Below, piece by piece: positions 24,536 through 33,959 of a stretch of 62,034 nt of DNA. Positions within the stretch are counted from its first letter, which is position 1, and the number at the start of each line of letters is the position of its first letter. The translations under genes were made by a program, and so were the position numbers. The notes beneath the pieces are model-generated. The model was not told where the DNA came from. It did no database searches and was given only the letters and a program-made list of their open reading frames with translations. Source of the stretch: Hespellia stercorisuis DSM 15480 (GTDB lineage Bacteria; Bacillota; Clostridia; Lachnospirales; Lachnospiraceae); contig NZ_FQZY01000024.1 in NCBI RefSeq assembly GCF_900142165.1, forward strand, positions 1 through 62,034, given 5' to 3'.

Positions 24536-25915
24536 ATGGCTCAGTTATGGGGCGGCCGTTTCACAAAAGAGACGGACAAGCTGGTATATAATTTTAATGC
24601 ATCAATTTCATTTGACCAGAAATTCTATGAACAGGATATCCGGGGCAGCATTGCACACGTGACGATGCTGGCGAAACAGGGGATCCTGACAGACGGTGAA
24701 AAAGAGGAGATTATTGCAGGTCTGGAAGGAATCCGACGTGACGTGGAAAACGGGACGCTGGAGATCACGGACAAATACGAAGACATCCACAGCTTTGTGG
24801 AGGCGAATCTGATTGACCGCATCGGGAATGCCGGGAAGAAACTGCATACCGGACGAAGCAGAAATGATCAGGTCGCACTGGATATGAAGCTTTACACGCG
24901 GGACGAGATCACCCAGCTTGACAAACTGGTCAAGGATCTGTTGGAGGTGCTTCTGACCACCATGAAAGCGCACACAGAGACCTACATGCCGGGCTTCACA
25001 CATCTGCAGAAGGCGCAGCCGATTACGCTGGCACATCATATGGGAGCTTACTTCGAGATGTTTAAGAGGGACCGTCAGAGACTACAGGACATCTACAGAC
25101 GGATGAACACCTGTCCGCTGGGATCCGGAGCTTTAGCCGGAACCACCTATCCGCTGGACCGGGAATATACTGCCAGCCTGCTTGGGTTTGACGGGCCGAC
25201 GCTGAACAGTATCGACGGAGTCTCTGACCGGGATTATCTGATCGAGCTTCTGTCAGCCATGTCCACGATTATGATGCATCTGAGCCGTTTTAGTGAGGAG
25301 GTCATTATCTGGAACTCCAACGAGTATCAGTTTGTGGATATTGACGATGCATACAGCACCGGTAGCAGCATTATGCCGCAGAAAAAAAATCCTGATATCG
25401 CGGAGCTTGTCCGTGGAAAGACCGGGCGTGTGTACGGAGCACAGATGTCACTTCTTACCACCATGAAGGGAATCCCGCTGGCTTACAACAAAGACATGCA
25501 GGAGGACAAGGAGCTTGTATTTGATGCCATGGATACGACGAAGGGGTGTCTTGCACTGTTTACCGGTATGCTCCGCACCATGAAGTATAACGAGGAGAAT
25601 ATGGCGGCAAGCGCCAAGAACGGCTTCACCAACGCGACGGACGCGGCAGATTATCTGGTGAATCACGGGGTGCCGTTCCGGGACGCACATGGAATCGTTG
25701 GACAGCTTGTTCTCCACTGCATCGAGAAGAACATTGCGCTGGATGATATGAGTCTGGAAGAATACAAGGCAATCTCACCGGTGTTTGAGCAGGACATCTA
25801 CGATGCAATCAGCATGAAGACCTGTGTGGACACCAGAAAAACCATCGGCGCACCGAGTAAAGAGGCGATGGATCAGGTGATTGCAATTCACGAAAAGTAT
25901 TTACAGGAATGTTAA
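24536..25915 (+). CDS. argH: Argininosuccinate lyase
   Basis: A 459-residue argininosuccinate lyase that splits argininosuccinate into arginine and fumarate, the last step of arginine synthesis. It starts MAQLWGGRFTKETD. HTGRSRNDQVALD, HLQKAQPITLAHH and the fumarase-family signature GSSIMPQKKNPD with the catalytic Ser are present. Length is typical. The start follows AAGAGGTTACAAA. It has its own leader and is not next to argG; asd follows after 57 bases. Confidence 0.97.
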   Translation: MAQLWGGRFTKETDKLVYNFNASISFDQKFYEQDIRGSIAHVTMLAKQGILTDGEKEEIIAGLEGIRRDVENGTLEITDKYEDIHSFVEANLIDRIGNAGKKLHTGRSRNDQVALDMKLYTRDEITQLDKLVKDLLEVLLTTMKAHTETYMPGFTHLQKAQPITLAHHMGAYFEMFKRDRQRLQDIYRRMNTCPLGSGALAGTTYPLDREYTASLLGFDGPTLNSIDGVSDRDYLIELLSAMSTIMMHLSRFSEEVIIWNSNEYQFVDIDDAYSTGSSIMPQKKNPDIAELVRGKTGRVYGAQMSLLTTMKGIPLAYNKDMQEDKELVFDAMDTTKGCLALFTGMLRTMKYNEENMAASAKNGFTNATDAADYLVNHGVPFRDAHGIVGQLVLHCIEKNIALDDMSLEEYKAISPVFEQDIYDAISMKTCVDTRKTIGAPSKEAMDQVIAIHEKYLQEC

Positions 25916-25972
25916 GCAGAAGCTGACATTCTCATCTGTGGAACATAGAAAAAGAAATGGGAGGACAAAAAG

Positions 25973-27061
25973 ATGGAACAGAAATTAAAGGTTGGTATTT
26001 TAGGTGCGACAGGTATGGTTGGACAGAGATTTATCTCTCTGCTGGAGAACCATCCATGGTTTGAGGTTGTCACTCTGGCGGCAAGCCCAAGATCTGCAGG
26101 GAAGACCTACGAAGAGGCAGTCGGTGACAGATGGAAGATGTCGACACCAATGCCGGAGGCCGTTAAAAAATTAGTGGTTTTCAATGTGAATGAGGTGGAG
26201 AAGGTCGCAGCTACCGTTGATTTTGTATTCAGTGCTGTAGACATGACAAAAGACGAGATCAAAGCGATCGAGGAGGCGTATGCCAAAACAGAGACACCGG
26301 TAGTGTCCAATAACAGTGCACACCGCTGGACACCGGATGTGCCGATGGTAGTTCCGGAGATCAACCCACAGCATTTTGATATCATCGAGTCCCAGAAGAA
26401 GCGTCTCGGAACAACCCGCGGATTCATTGCAGTAAAACCAAACTGTTCGATCCAGAGCTACACACCTTGTCTTGCGGCATGGAAAGAGTTTGAGCCGGTC
26501 GAAGTCATCGCGACGACATATCAGGCAATCTCAGGAGCAGGAAAGACATTTAAAGAGTGGCCGGAGATGGTAGAGAACATCATTCCTTACATCGGTGGCG
26601 AGGAAGAAAAGAGCGAGATGGAGCCGCTCAAGGTACTCGGACAGATTGAAGGAGACCACATTGAGAAGGCATCTCTTCCGAAGATCTCCTGCCAGTGCAT
26701 CCGTGTTCCGGTTCTGAATGGCCATACAGCTGCTGTATTTATTCGTTTTGCAAAGAAGCCGACGAAAGAACAGCTGATTGAAAAACTGGCTGCATTCAAA
26801 GGATTCCCACAGGATGAGAAGCTGCCGAGTGCACCGAAGCAGTTTATCCGTTATATGGAAGAAGACAACAGACCACAGGTAAGAGAAGATGTGGACTACG
26901 AGAATGGCATGGGTGTATCCATTGGTCGTTTGAGAGAGGACACCATCTATGATTACAAGTTCGTGGGTTTGTCACACAACACCGTCCGCGGTGCAGCCGG
27001 CGGGGCAGTACTCTGCGCGGAGGCACTGACAGCAAAAGGATACATTGCAGCAAAGTGCTAA
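25973..27061 (+). CDS. asd: Aspartate-semialdehyde dehydrogenase
   Basis: A 362-residue enzyme that reduces aspartyl phosphate to aspartate semialdehyde, for lysine, threonine, methionine and cell-wall diaminopimelate. The NADP-binding start VGILGATGMVGQRF is at about residues 7-20. The catalytic Cys158 is in KPNCSIQ. Length and the motif context are of the archaeal/fungal-type Asd, common in Clostridia. It follows GGGAGGACAAAAAG. A terminator follows. Confidence 0.95.
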   Translation: MEQKLKVGILGATGMVGQRFISLLENHPWFEVVTLAASPRSAGKTYEEAVGDRWKMSTPMPEAVKKLVVFNVNEVEKVAATVDFVFSAVDMTKDEIKAIEEAYAKTETPVVSNNSAHRWTPDVPMVVPEINPQHFDIIESQKKRLGTTRGFIAVKPNCSIQSYTPCLAAWKEFEPVEVIATTYQAISGAGKTFKEWPEMVENIIPYIGGEEEKSEMEPLKVLGQIEGDHIEKASLPKISCQCIRVPVLNGHTAAVFIRFAKKPTKEQLIEKLAAFKGFPQDEKLPSAPKQFIRYMEEDNRPQVREDVDYENGMGVSIGRLREDTIYDYKFVGLSHNTVRGAAGGAVLCAEALTAKGYIAAKC

Positions 27062-27118
27062 ACAATATCCGGGGATATAAGAAGATACGTTTCAGAGAGA
27101 AAAATACGTAAGTAATGG

Positions 27119-27161
27119 CAGAGATATCGGAGGAGGATTTCCTTAGATATCTCTGTTTTGC
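27119..27161 (+). terminator. Terminator after asd
   Basis: A 10-bp stem (27119-27128 with 27146-27155) contains a further internal GGA/TCC-like pairing. TTTTGC follows. The T-tract is short. Confidence 0.65.
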
Positions 27162-27238
27162 ACTTTCTATCCATTCAAGTTTGAGGCGTTCATTTTGAAC
27201 CAGGAAATTCTTTTATTAAATGATAGTTCGTGTTACAA

Positions 27239-27244
27239 TATAAT
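27239..27244 (+). promoter_or_regulatory. -10 box before ppk
   Basis: TATAAT at 27239-27244, with only a weak TTAAAT at -35 spacing (27216-27221). It lies 38 bases before the ppk start codon. Confidence 0.5.
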
Positions 27245-27282
27245 GTGAAAATCTTCGACTGGAAAAATGGGGGTTCAATAGA

Positions 27283-29385
27283 ATGAATAAAGAAAAATTA
27301 GTCTATACACAAAACAGAGAACTGTCATGGCTTCGTTTTAACCAGCGTGTTCTGGAGGAGGCGCAGGACGTGACGGTTCCGCTTCTGGAGCGCATGAAAT
27401 TTGTTGCGATTTTTACGAGCAATCTGGATGAGTTCTTTATGATTCGTGTGGGAAGTCTCTATGATATGTCTCTTGCAGATGATAAAAAAATAGACAGAAA
27501 ATCAGGCTGGACCGCAACGGAGCAGCTGACGAAGATCTATGATGCAGTTCGTCCTATGTACAAAGAACGGGACAAGACGTATGCAGAGATCAAAAAACAG
27601 TTAAATCCTTACGGCGTGTGCGGGCTGGATTTCAAGGAACTGGAAACACAGGAAAAGAAGTATGTGAAAAAGTATTTTAAGGATCAGATCCTGCCGATTC
27701 TGTCACCGCAGATCGTGGATGTGAATCATCCGTTTCCGCATCTTCTGAACAAAGAAATCTATGTGGTTGCCAATCTGAAGATGAACAATAACAGCATGCT
27801 GGGAATCGTTCCGGTGCCTCAGTTCGTCTCCGATATCCTGTATCTGCCGGGCAGCGATATCCGCTACATCCGCATGGAAAAGGTGATCATGGAATACATG
27901 GAACTCGTCTTTGAACAGTATGAGGTGTTTGATAAAAACTACATCTGTGTGACCCGCAACGCCGATATTTCACCGGATGATGAAGCATTTGCCGACAATG
28001 ATGATTTCAGATATATCATGAAAAAGACACTGAACCAGAGGAGACGAATGGCAGTGGTCCGCTTAGAGGCCGCGTCTCCGTTCAGCAAGGAGATGGAGAA
28101 ATATTTCTGTGACAGGTTTGAAATCAAACCAAATCAGATTTTCAGGACGAAGGTTCCCATGAAGCTGGCGTATATGTTTGCCATCGCGGACAAGGTGCCG
28201 GTTTCTATGAGAAAATCTCTGAATTATGAATCCTTCAGCCCGCAAAATTCACCGATGGTGAGTGATGGCAGTGTGATGGCGCAGGTAAAACAAAAGGATA
28301 TCATTTTATCGTACCCTTATGAGAGCATGGATCCATTTTTGAAGCTGATCAAAGAGGCGTCTGTGGACCCCAATGTAATGACAATCAAAATTACGATCTA
28401 CCGGCTTGCCAAGAAAACGAGGCTGGTGGAATATCTCTGTGCGGCTGCAGAAAACGGCAAGGAGGTCACTGTACTGATTGAACTGAGGGCACGGTTTGAT
28501 GAGCAGAATAACATTGACTGGTCCGAGCGGATGGAGGATGCCGGGTGTCGTGTGATCTACGGATTCGAGGGCTACAAAGTGCACTCAAAGATTTGTCTGA
28601 TCACCTACCGGAACCGGAACGACATTCAGTATATCACACAGATCGGAACCGGAAATTATAACGAGAAGACGGCGGCGATGTATACCGATTATTCTCTGAT
28701 GACGGCAAATCAGTCTATCGGACGCGATGCGGCAGATTTTTTCAAGAATATGTCCATCAGCAATCTGGACGGTGTTTACCAGAATCTGATCGTGTCACCA
28801 TCCAGCCTTAAACAGAATGTGCTGCGGTGTATTGACGGTGAGATTGCAAAGGGGAAAAATGGAAGGATCATCATGAAGATGAACTCCGTGACGGATATGG
28901 ATTTTATGCAGAAGATCGCTGAGGCTTCGCAGGCAGGGGTGGAGATTGATCTGATTGTCCGTGGAATCTGCTGTATTCTGCCGGGAGTCCCCGGTTTTAC
29001 GGAAAATCTGACTGTTTCCAACGTGGTGGGCCGCTTCTTAGAGCACCCCAGAATTTTCTGCTTTGGAACGGGAAGTGCGCAGAAGATATACATTGGATCG
29101 GCAGACATGATGACCCGCAACACAGAAAACCGTGTTGAGGTTGCCTGCCCGATTTATGATGAAGCAATCAAAGAAAGACTGAATGCGGAGATCAAAATTA
29201 TGCTTTCGGACAATGTAAAGGGGAGATTTTTACAGAAGGACGGGACATATATCAAAAAGCCGGCCGGAGGTGTTCCGGTTGATTCACAGCAGGTGTTTAT
29301 GGAGAGAGCACTGCGTGCGACGAAGCCGAAGGCTCCAGTCAGAAAAAGTTTTTGGAAAAGATTTTTACGGTTTTTGAAAAGATAA
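27283..29385 (+). CDS. ppk1: Polyphosphate kinase 1
   Basis: A 700-residue PPK1 that polymerises the gamma-phosphate of ATP into polyphosphate at the membrane. The N-terminal domain begins with RELSWLRFNQRVLEEA. The two catalytic histidines of the phospholipase-D-like halves are His434 in YKVHSKI and His588 in EHPRIF. Length is typical. No exopolyphosphatase gene (ppx) is adjacent, unlike in many Proteobacteria. The basic C terminus (KSFWKRFLRFLKR) may contact membrane or polymer. It is preceded by its own promoter. Confidence 0.96.
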   Translation: MNKEKLVYTQNRELSWLRFNQRVLEEAQDVTVPLLERMKFVAIFTSNLDEFFMIRVGSLYDMSLADDKKIDRKSGWTATEQLTKIYDAVRPMYKERDKTYAEIKKQLNPYGVCGLDFKELETQEKKYVKKYFKDQILPILSPQIVDVNHPFPHLLNKEIYVVANLKMNNNSMLGIVPVPQFVSDILYLPGSDIRYIRMEKVIMEYMELVFEQYEVFDKNYICVTRNADISPDDEAFADNDDFRYIMKKTLNQRRRMAVVRLEAASPFSKEMEKYFCDRFEIKPNQIFRTKVPMKLAYMFAIADKVPVSMRKSLNYESFSPQNSPMVSDGSVMAQVKQKDIILSYPYESMDPFLKLIKEASVDPNVMTIKITIYRLAKKTRLVEYLCAAAENGKEVTVLIELRARFDEQNNIDWSERMEDAGCRVIYGFEGYKVHSKICLITYRNRNDIQYITQIGTGNYNEKTAAMYTDYSLMTANQSIGRDAADFFKNMSISNLDGVYQNLIVSPSSLKQNVLRCIDGEIAKGKNGRIIMKMNSVTDMDFMQKIAEASQAGVEIDLIVRGICCILPGVPGFTENLTVSNVVGRFLEHPRIFCFGTGSAQKIYIGSADMMTRNTENRVEVACPIYDEAIKERLNAEIKIMLSDNVKGRFLQKDGTYIKKPAGGVPVDSQQVFMERALRATKPKAPVRKSFWKRFLRFLKR

Positions 29386-29463
29386 AACGATGATACAAAA
29401 AAGAGAGTTTAGAAAAAAGCGAAAAGGGGAATTTTACTCTTAGTAAAAGATGGAGGCGGAAGT

Positions 29464-30510
29464 ATGAAAGAATTGGTGATAACAGATTTCGGGAAGACGT
29501 CGGATGGAAAAAGAGCATCCTTATTCACGCTGACCAACAATAATATGATGTACGTGGCGGTGAGTGATTATGGAGCATCACTGGTGAGGATGGTGGTTCC
29601 GGATGTCGATCAGATGCCGGTGGATGTTGTACTGGGATATGATAAGGCATCTGGTTACGAGGCGGGCGACCTTTTTTTTGGAGGCACGATCGGGCGCTGC
29701 GCCAATCGGGTCGGAGGAGCAGTCTTTGCGATAAACGGAACCCAGTATCAGCTGGATAAAAATGACAATGAAAACAATCTTCACAGTGGCATGGATTATT
29801 ATAATAAACGTCTCTGGGAGGTGCGCAACAAAAACAACCACCGGGTGACGTTCACGCTTCACAGTGCGGATGGTGATCAGGGATTTCCCGGCACCATAGA
29901 TGTGGAGGTGACCTACGAGCTGACGGAGGATAATGAACTGAAAATCAGCTATTTTGCAACGCCTAATGTTGATACGATCATTAACATGACGAATCACAGC
30001 TATTTTAATCTGAACGGACATGCGTCGGGAGACGTTCTGAAGCATCAGGTCGCAATTGATGCGGATTATTATACCGAAACGGACAAGGATGCGATTCCGA
30101 CAGGGAGGGTTGTGCCGGTGGCAGGCACGCCTATGAATTTCAAAAAGAGAAAAGAAATCGGCCGTGACATCGGGGATCGTTATGAGGCACTTGTGTACGG
30201 TCATGGATATGATCATAATTATGTGCTGAAGAACGAAAAAAAGATGGCGAAAGTCGCGGTGGCTGTCGGCGACCGGACTGCAATCAAGATGGAGGTCTAT
30301 ACAGACCTGCCGGGAATGCAGTTCTACACAGCCAATTATGTGGATGGCGAACATGGAAAAGAGGGAGCGGTTTATCAGAAACGTTCTGCGTTCTGCTTTG
30401 AGACGCAGTTTTTCCCGGACGCTATCCATCACATCGATTTCGATGGACCAATTTGCAGAGCAGGAGAGAACTATACCACGTCTACCGTGTATAAGTTTGT
30501 GATAGATTAA
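29464..30510 (+). CDS. galM: Aldose 1-epimerase
   Basis: A 348-residue mutarotase that interconverts alpha and beta anomers of galactose and glucose. Substrate-site motifs are GGTIGRCANRVGGA (about 76-89), NNLHSGMDYYNKRLWE, TNHSYFNLNGH with the acid His, and FCFETQFFPDAIHH with the base Glu. Length is typical. The start follows TGGAGGCGGAAGT. It is not beside other galactose genes; topB starts four bases after its stop, so the two are likely co-transcribed. Confidence 0.93.
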   Translation: MKELVITDFGKTSDGKRASLFTLTNNNMMYVAVSDYGASLVRMVVPDVDQMPVDVVLGYDKASGYEAGDLFFGGTIGRCANRVGGAVFAINGTQYQLDKNDNENNLHSGMDYYNKRLWEVRNKNNHRVTFTLHSADGDQGFPGTIDVEVTYELTEDNELKISYFATPNVDTIINMTNHSYFNLNGHASGDVLKHQVAIDADYYTETDKDAIPTGRVVPVAGTPMNFKKRKEIGRDIGDRYEALVYGHGYDHNYVLKNEKKMAKVAVAVGDRTAIKMEVYTDLPGMQFYTANYVDGEHGKEGAVYQKRSAFCFETQFFPDAIHHIDFDGPICRAGENYTTSTVYKFVID

Positions 30511-30513
30511 CAT

Positions 30514-32565
30514 ATGGGAAAATCAGTATATATAGCAGAAAAACCGAGTGTGGCGCAGGAATTTGCGAAGGCACTCAAATTAAATACAAGCAGAAGAGAT
30601 GGATATCTGGAGTCCTCCGAAGCGATTGTGACCTGGTGTGTAGGACACCTGGTCACGATGAGCTATCCGGAGGTCTATGATCCGAGCCTGAAAAAATGGA
30701 GTCTGAGTACCCTTCCCTTTATTCCGGATGAGTTTAAGTATGAGGTAATTCCGGCGGTGTCAAAGCAGTTTCAGATCGTGAAGGGCCTGCTGACAAGGGA
30801 GGATGTGGATACGATCTACGTCTGCACTGACTCCGGGCGCGAGGGAGAATACATCTATCGCCTGGTAGAGCAGGAGGCGCATGTGACAGGCAAGGAACGG
30901 AAACGTGTGTGGATCGATTCCCAGACGGAGGAGGAGATCCTGCGCGGAATCCGGGAGGCGAAGGACCTGTCCGAGTACGATAATCTCAGTGCGGCGGCAT
31001 ATCTGCGCGCCAAGGAGGATTATCTGATGGGAATCAATTTTTCACGCCTTCTGACCCTGAAATACGGCAACAGTATTTCCAATTATCTGCGCACGAATTA
31101 CGCAGTACTGTCTGTGGGGCGTGTCATGACCTGTGTCCTTGGAATGGTAGTGCGGCGGGAGCGGGAGATCCGGGACTTTGTGAAGACCCCGTTCTACAGA
31201 GTGTTGAGTACCATCGATCTGCAGGGGCGTACATTCGAGGGAGAATGGCGGGCCGTCAAGGGTTCCCGCTATTTTGAGTCGCTGGATCTATATAAAGAGA
31301 ACGGTTTTAAAAAACGCGAAAAGGCAGAGGAGCTTATCGCATATCTGAAGGAAGAGGAACCACTGGTCTGTCAGATAGAGAAAATAGAAAAGAAAAAAGA
31401 AAATAAAAATGCTCCGCTTCTGTTCAACCTGGCGGAGCTGCAGAACGAGTGCTCCAAACGCTTTAAGATCAGTCCGGATGAGACGCTGCGTATCGTACAG
31501 GAGCTGTATGAGAAGAAGCTGGTCACGTATCCGAGAACGGATGCCCGCGTGCTGTCCACTGCGGTGGCGAAGGAGATACATAAGAATCTGAACGGTCTGT
31601 CCAAATATCCGATGGCGGCCCCGTTCCTGAAGGATATCGTGGGATTTGGCAGTCATAAGGGGCTGGAGAAGACACGGTATGTCAATGACAAACAGATTAC
31701 GGATCATTATGCAATCATTCCGACCGGTCAGGGACTGAGCGCGCTGAATGCGGTGGCACAGACGGCAAAGCAGGTGTATGATATCATTGTGCGGAGATTT
31801 TTAAGCATCTTTTACCCGCCGGCAGTCTACCAGAAGATCAGTCTGACGACCAAAGTGCGGGAGGAGCGTTTCTTCTCCAGCTTCAAGGTGCTGGCGCAGG
31901 AGGGATACCTGAAGGTGACCGGGGTTCCGGGTGCGAAAAAGGCGGACACAGACAATGGCGACGGTACGAATCCGGAGGAAACCGGACAGGATAACAACAT
32001 GGATGTTCAATTTTTTGATGTGATCAAAACCCTGAAAAAGGGAGATACGCTCCCTGTAAAATCACTGGATATCAAAGAGGGGGAGACTTCTCCTCCGAAG
32101 CGCTACAACTCGGGGTCTATCATTCTGGCAATGGAGAACGCCGGACAGCTGATCGAGGATGAGGAGCTCCGTGCACAGATCAAGGGAAGTGGAATCGGAA
32201 CGAGTGCAACCCGCGCAGAGATACTGAAAAAACTGATCAATATCAAGTATCTTGAATTGAACAAAAAGACGCAGATCATTACCCCGGCACTGCAGGGAGA
32301 GATGGTGTTTGATGTGGTGAACAATTCCATAAAATCCCTGCTGAATCCCGAACTGACGGCAAGCTGGGAGAAGGGACTCAACTATGTTGCGGAAGGCGAT
32401 ATCACGCCGGATGAATACATGAAGAAGCTGGATGACTTCATTGTCAGCAGGACAAACGGAGTTCTGCGGCTGAACAACCAGTTCCAGCTGAGGGGATGCT
32501 ATGATCAGGCGGCCCGCTTCTATAAGCTCCCGGCAGCCGCGAAGAACACAAAACGCAAGAAATAA
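30514..32565 (+). CDS. topB: DNA topoisomerase III
   Basis: A 683-residue type IA topoisomerase that passes single strands and resolves replication and recombination intermediates. The TOPRIM domain begins VYIAEKPSVAQEFAKAL and includes VCTDSGREGEYIYR. The active-site Tyr339 lies in VTYPRTDAR. The gate domain with SGIGTSATRAEI follows. The C terminus is short and has no zinc fingers. It lacks a clear ribosome binding site and begins four bases after galM, suggesting coupled translation. Confidence 0.94.
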   Translation: MGKSVYIAEKPSVAQEFAKALKLNTSRRDGYLESSEAIVTWCVGHLVTMSYPEVYDPSLKKWSLSTLPFIPDEFKYEVIPAVSKQFQIVKGLLTREDVDTIYVCTDSGREGEYIYRLVEQEAHVTGKERKRVWIDSQTEEEILRGIREAKDLSEYDNLSAAAYLRAKEDYLMGINFSRLLTLKYGNSISNYLRTNYAVLSVGRVMTCVLGMVVRREREIRDFVKTPFYRVLSTIDLQGRTFEGEWRAVKGSRYFESLDLYKENGFKKREKAEELIAYLKEEEPLVCQIEKIEKKKENKNAPLLFNLAELQNECSKRFKISPDETLRIVQELYEKKLVTYPRTDARVLSTAVAKEIHKNLNGLSKYPMAAPFLKDIVGFGSHKGLEKTRYVNDKQITDHYAIIPTGQGLSALNAVAQTAKQVYDIIVRRFLSIFYPPAVYQKISLTTKVREERFFSSFKVLAQEGYLKVTGVPGAKKADTDNGDGTNPEETGQDNNMDVQFFDVIKTLKKGDTLPVKSLDIKEGETSPPKRYNSGSIILAMENAGQLIEDEELRAQIKGSGIGTSATRAEILKKLINIKYLELNKKTQIITPALQGEMVFDVVNNSIKSLLNPELTASWEKGLNYVAEGDITPDEYMKKLDDFIVSRTNGVLRLNNQFQLRGCYDQAARFYKLPAAAKNTKRKK

Positions 32566-32590
32566 AATAACAAGACTGAGAGGACACACA

Positions 32591-33262
32591 ATGAAAGAAA
32601 TGACAGTAAAAGAGATGTATACGTTAGATGAAACCATCGCAAAAGAGCTTTTTACAGGTGCAACGTATCCGTGGGAGGTGCTCCCGAAAATCCACGATTT
32701 TATTCTGGAACTGGGCAGGACACTGGATCCGGAAGAATATGACAAAACAGGTGACGATGTATGGATCGCGAAATCTGCGAATGTATTTCCGAGTGCCTAC
32801 ATTCATGGACCGGCGATTATCGGTAAGAATGCGGAAGTCAGACACTGTGCGTTTATCCGCGGGAATGCAATCGTTGGCGAAGGTGCGGTCGTGGGCAACT
32901 CTACCGAACTGAAGAACGTGGTACTGTTCAACAAAGTACAGGTACCTCATTACAACTATGTGGGAGATTCCATTCTCGGCTACAAATCCCATATGGGTGC
33001 AGGTTCCATTACATCAAATGTAAAATCCGACAAAAAACTGGTGGTCGTGAAGACCTCGGAGGAGAATTTTGAGACCGGTATGAAAAAATTCGGAGCCATG
33101 CTGGGAGACTGCGTGGAGGTCGGATGCGGAACAGTTCTGAATCCGGGCAGTGTAGTCGGACCACATACAGATATCTATCCGCTTTCCATGGTGAGAGGAT
33201 ATGTTCCGGGCCATTCGATTTATAAAAAACAGGGTGAGGTAGCGGAGAAAGCAGAACGTTAA
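32591..33262 (+). CDS. Left-handed beta-helix (hexapeptide-repeat) protein, GlmU-like
   Basis: A 223-residue protein whose middle (about 57-195) is a left-handed parallel beta-helix of hexapeptide repeats. Examples are VWIAKSANVFPSAYI, AIIGKNAEV and AIVGEGAVV. It resembles the acetyltransferase half of GlmU and glucose-1-phosphate thymidylyltransferase-like proteins but has no nucleotidyltransferase domain. A helical N terminus of about 50 residues precedes the helix. An acyltransferase acting on a sugar nucleotide is plausible, the substrate unknown. ATG at 32591 follows GAGAGGACACACA; the frame extends upstream inside topB. Confidence 0.82.
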   Translation: MKEMTVKEMYTLDETIAKELFTGATYPWEVLPKIHDFILELGRTLDPEEYDKTGDDVWIAKSANVFPSAYIHGPAIIGKNAEVRHCAFIRGNAIVGEGAVVGNSTELKNVVLFNKVQVPHYNYVGDSILGYKSHMGAGSITSNVKSDKKLVVVKTSEENFETGMKKFGAMLGDCVEVGCGTVLNPGSVVGPHTDIYPLSMVRGYVPGHSIYKKQGEVAEKAER

Positions 33263-33358
33263 ATCCAGGTGAAAATACTGGGCTTTTCCGACAGATTATA
33301 GTATGATAATTAAAGATGCGTGGAGGTCCACTTTACTGAAAGGAAAATGGTGGTGTAG

Positions 33359-33835
33359 ATGTTAGAAGAAAATTATATTGATTTTGAGATACCTGCAACC
33401 AAACACATTGCACTGGTCGCACACGATGGAAAGAAAAAAGAGCTGGTCGAGTGGTGTGAAAAAAACAAAGAAATTCTGAAAAGCCATTTTTTGTGCGGAA
33501 CAGGAACAACTTCGCGGCTGATCGCCGAGAAGACCGGACTGCCTGTCAAAGGGTATAACAGCGGACCGCTTGGCGGAGATCAGCAGATTGGAGCTAAAAT
33601 TGCAGAGGGACAGATTGACTTTATGATTTTCCTCTGGGATCCGTTGGAGGCACAGCCTCACGATCCAGATGTAAAGGCACTGCTCCGCATTGCGGTTGTG
33701 TATGATATTCCCATTGCAAACAATCTTGCGACGGCCGATTTTATGCTGTTCTCAAAATTTATGGAGGAGCCTTACAACCGTAAGGTCGAGAACTTTGACA
33801 GGGTTGTGCAGAACAGAGTAGAAGAGATGAAGTAG
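33359..33835 (+). CDS. mgsA: Methylglyoxal synthase
   Basis: A 158-residue methylglyoxal synthase that converts dihydroxyacetone phosphate to methylglyoxal and phosphate, relieving sugar-phosphate build-up. Motifs are HIALVAHDGKK, CGTGTTSRLI (phosphate loop), GPLGGDQQIGA with the catalytic Asp, and FLWDPLEAQPHDPD. PIANNLATADFML completes the core. Length is typical. The start codon is not preceded by a strong ribosome binding site (GGTGGTGTAG). It is a single gene ahead of the symporter promoter. Confidence 0.95.
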   Translation: MLEENYIDFEIPATKHIALVAHDGKKKELVEWCEKNKEILKSHFLCGTGTTSRLIAEKTGLPVKGYNSGPLGGDQQIGAKIAEGQIDFMIFLWDPLEAQPHDPDVKALLRIAVVYDIPIANNLATADFMLFSKFMEEPYNRKVENFDRVVQNRVEEMK

Positions 33836-33858
33836 ATCGCAGCAGTTCCCCCTTTTTC

Positions 33859-33887
33859 TTGACAATACAGCGGTGGTATGTTAGGAT
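33859..33887 (+). promoter_or_regulatory. Promoter for the sodium:solute symporter
   Basis: TTGACA (33859-33864), a 17-base spacer and TAGGAT (33882-33887). Transcription is expected to start near 33894. Confidence 0.7.
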
Positions 33888-33900
33888 ACAAAAGAGCAAA

Positions 33901-33934
33901 CTTTAACGCTTTAAAGCGCAACGAGTTAAAGCGT
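33901..33934. promoter_or_regulatory. Operator-like repeats downstream of the symporter promoter
   Basis: TTAAAGCG occurs at 33911-33918 and 33926-33933 as a direct repeat with a 15-base period. An inverted copy CGCTTTAA lies at 33907-33914, so ACGCTTTAA (33906-33914) can also pair with TTAAAGCGT (33926-33934). It sits just after the expected start site, as a repressor site or an RNA hairpin would. Confidence 0.5.
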
Positions 33935-33959
33935 AATAAACGAGAGTGGGGGAACAAAA

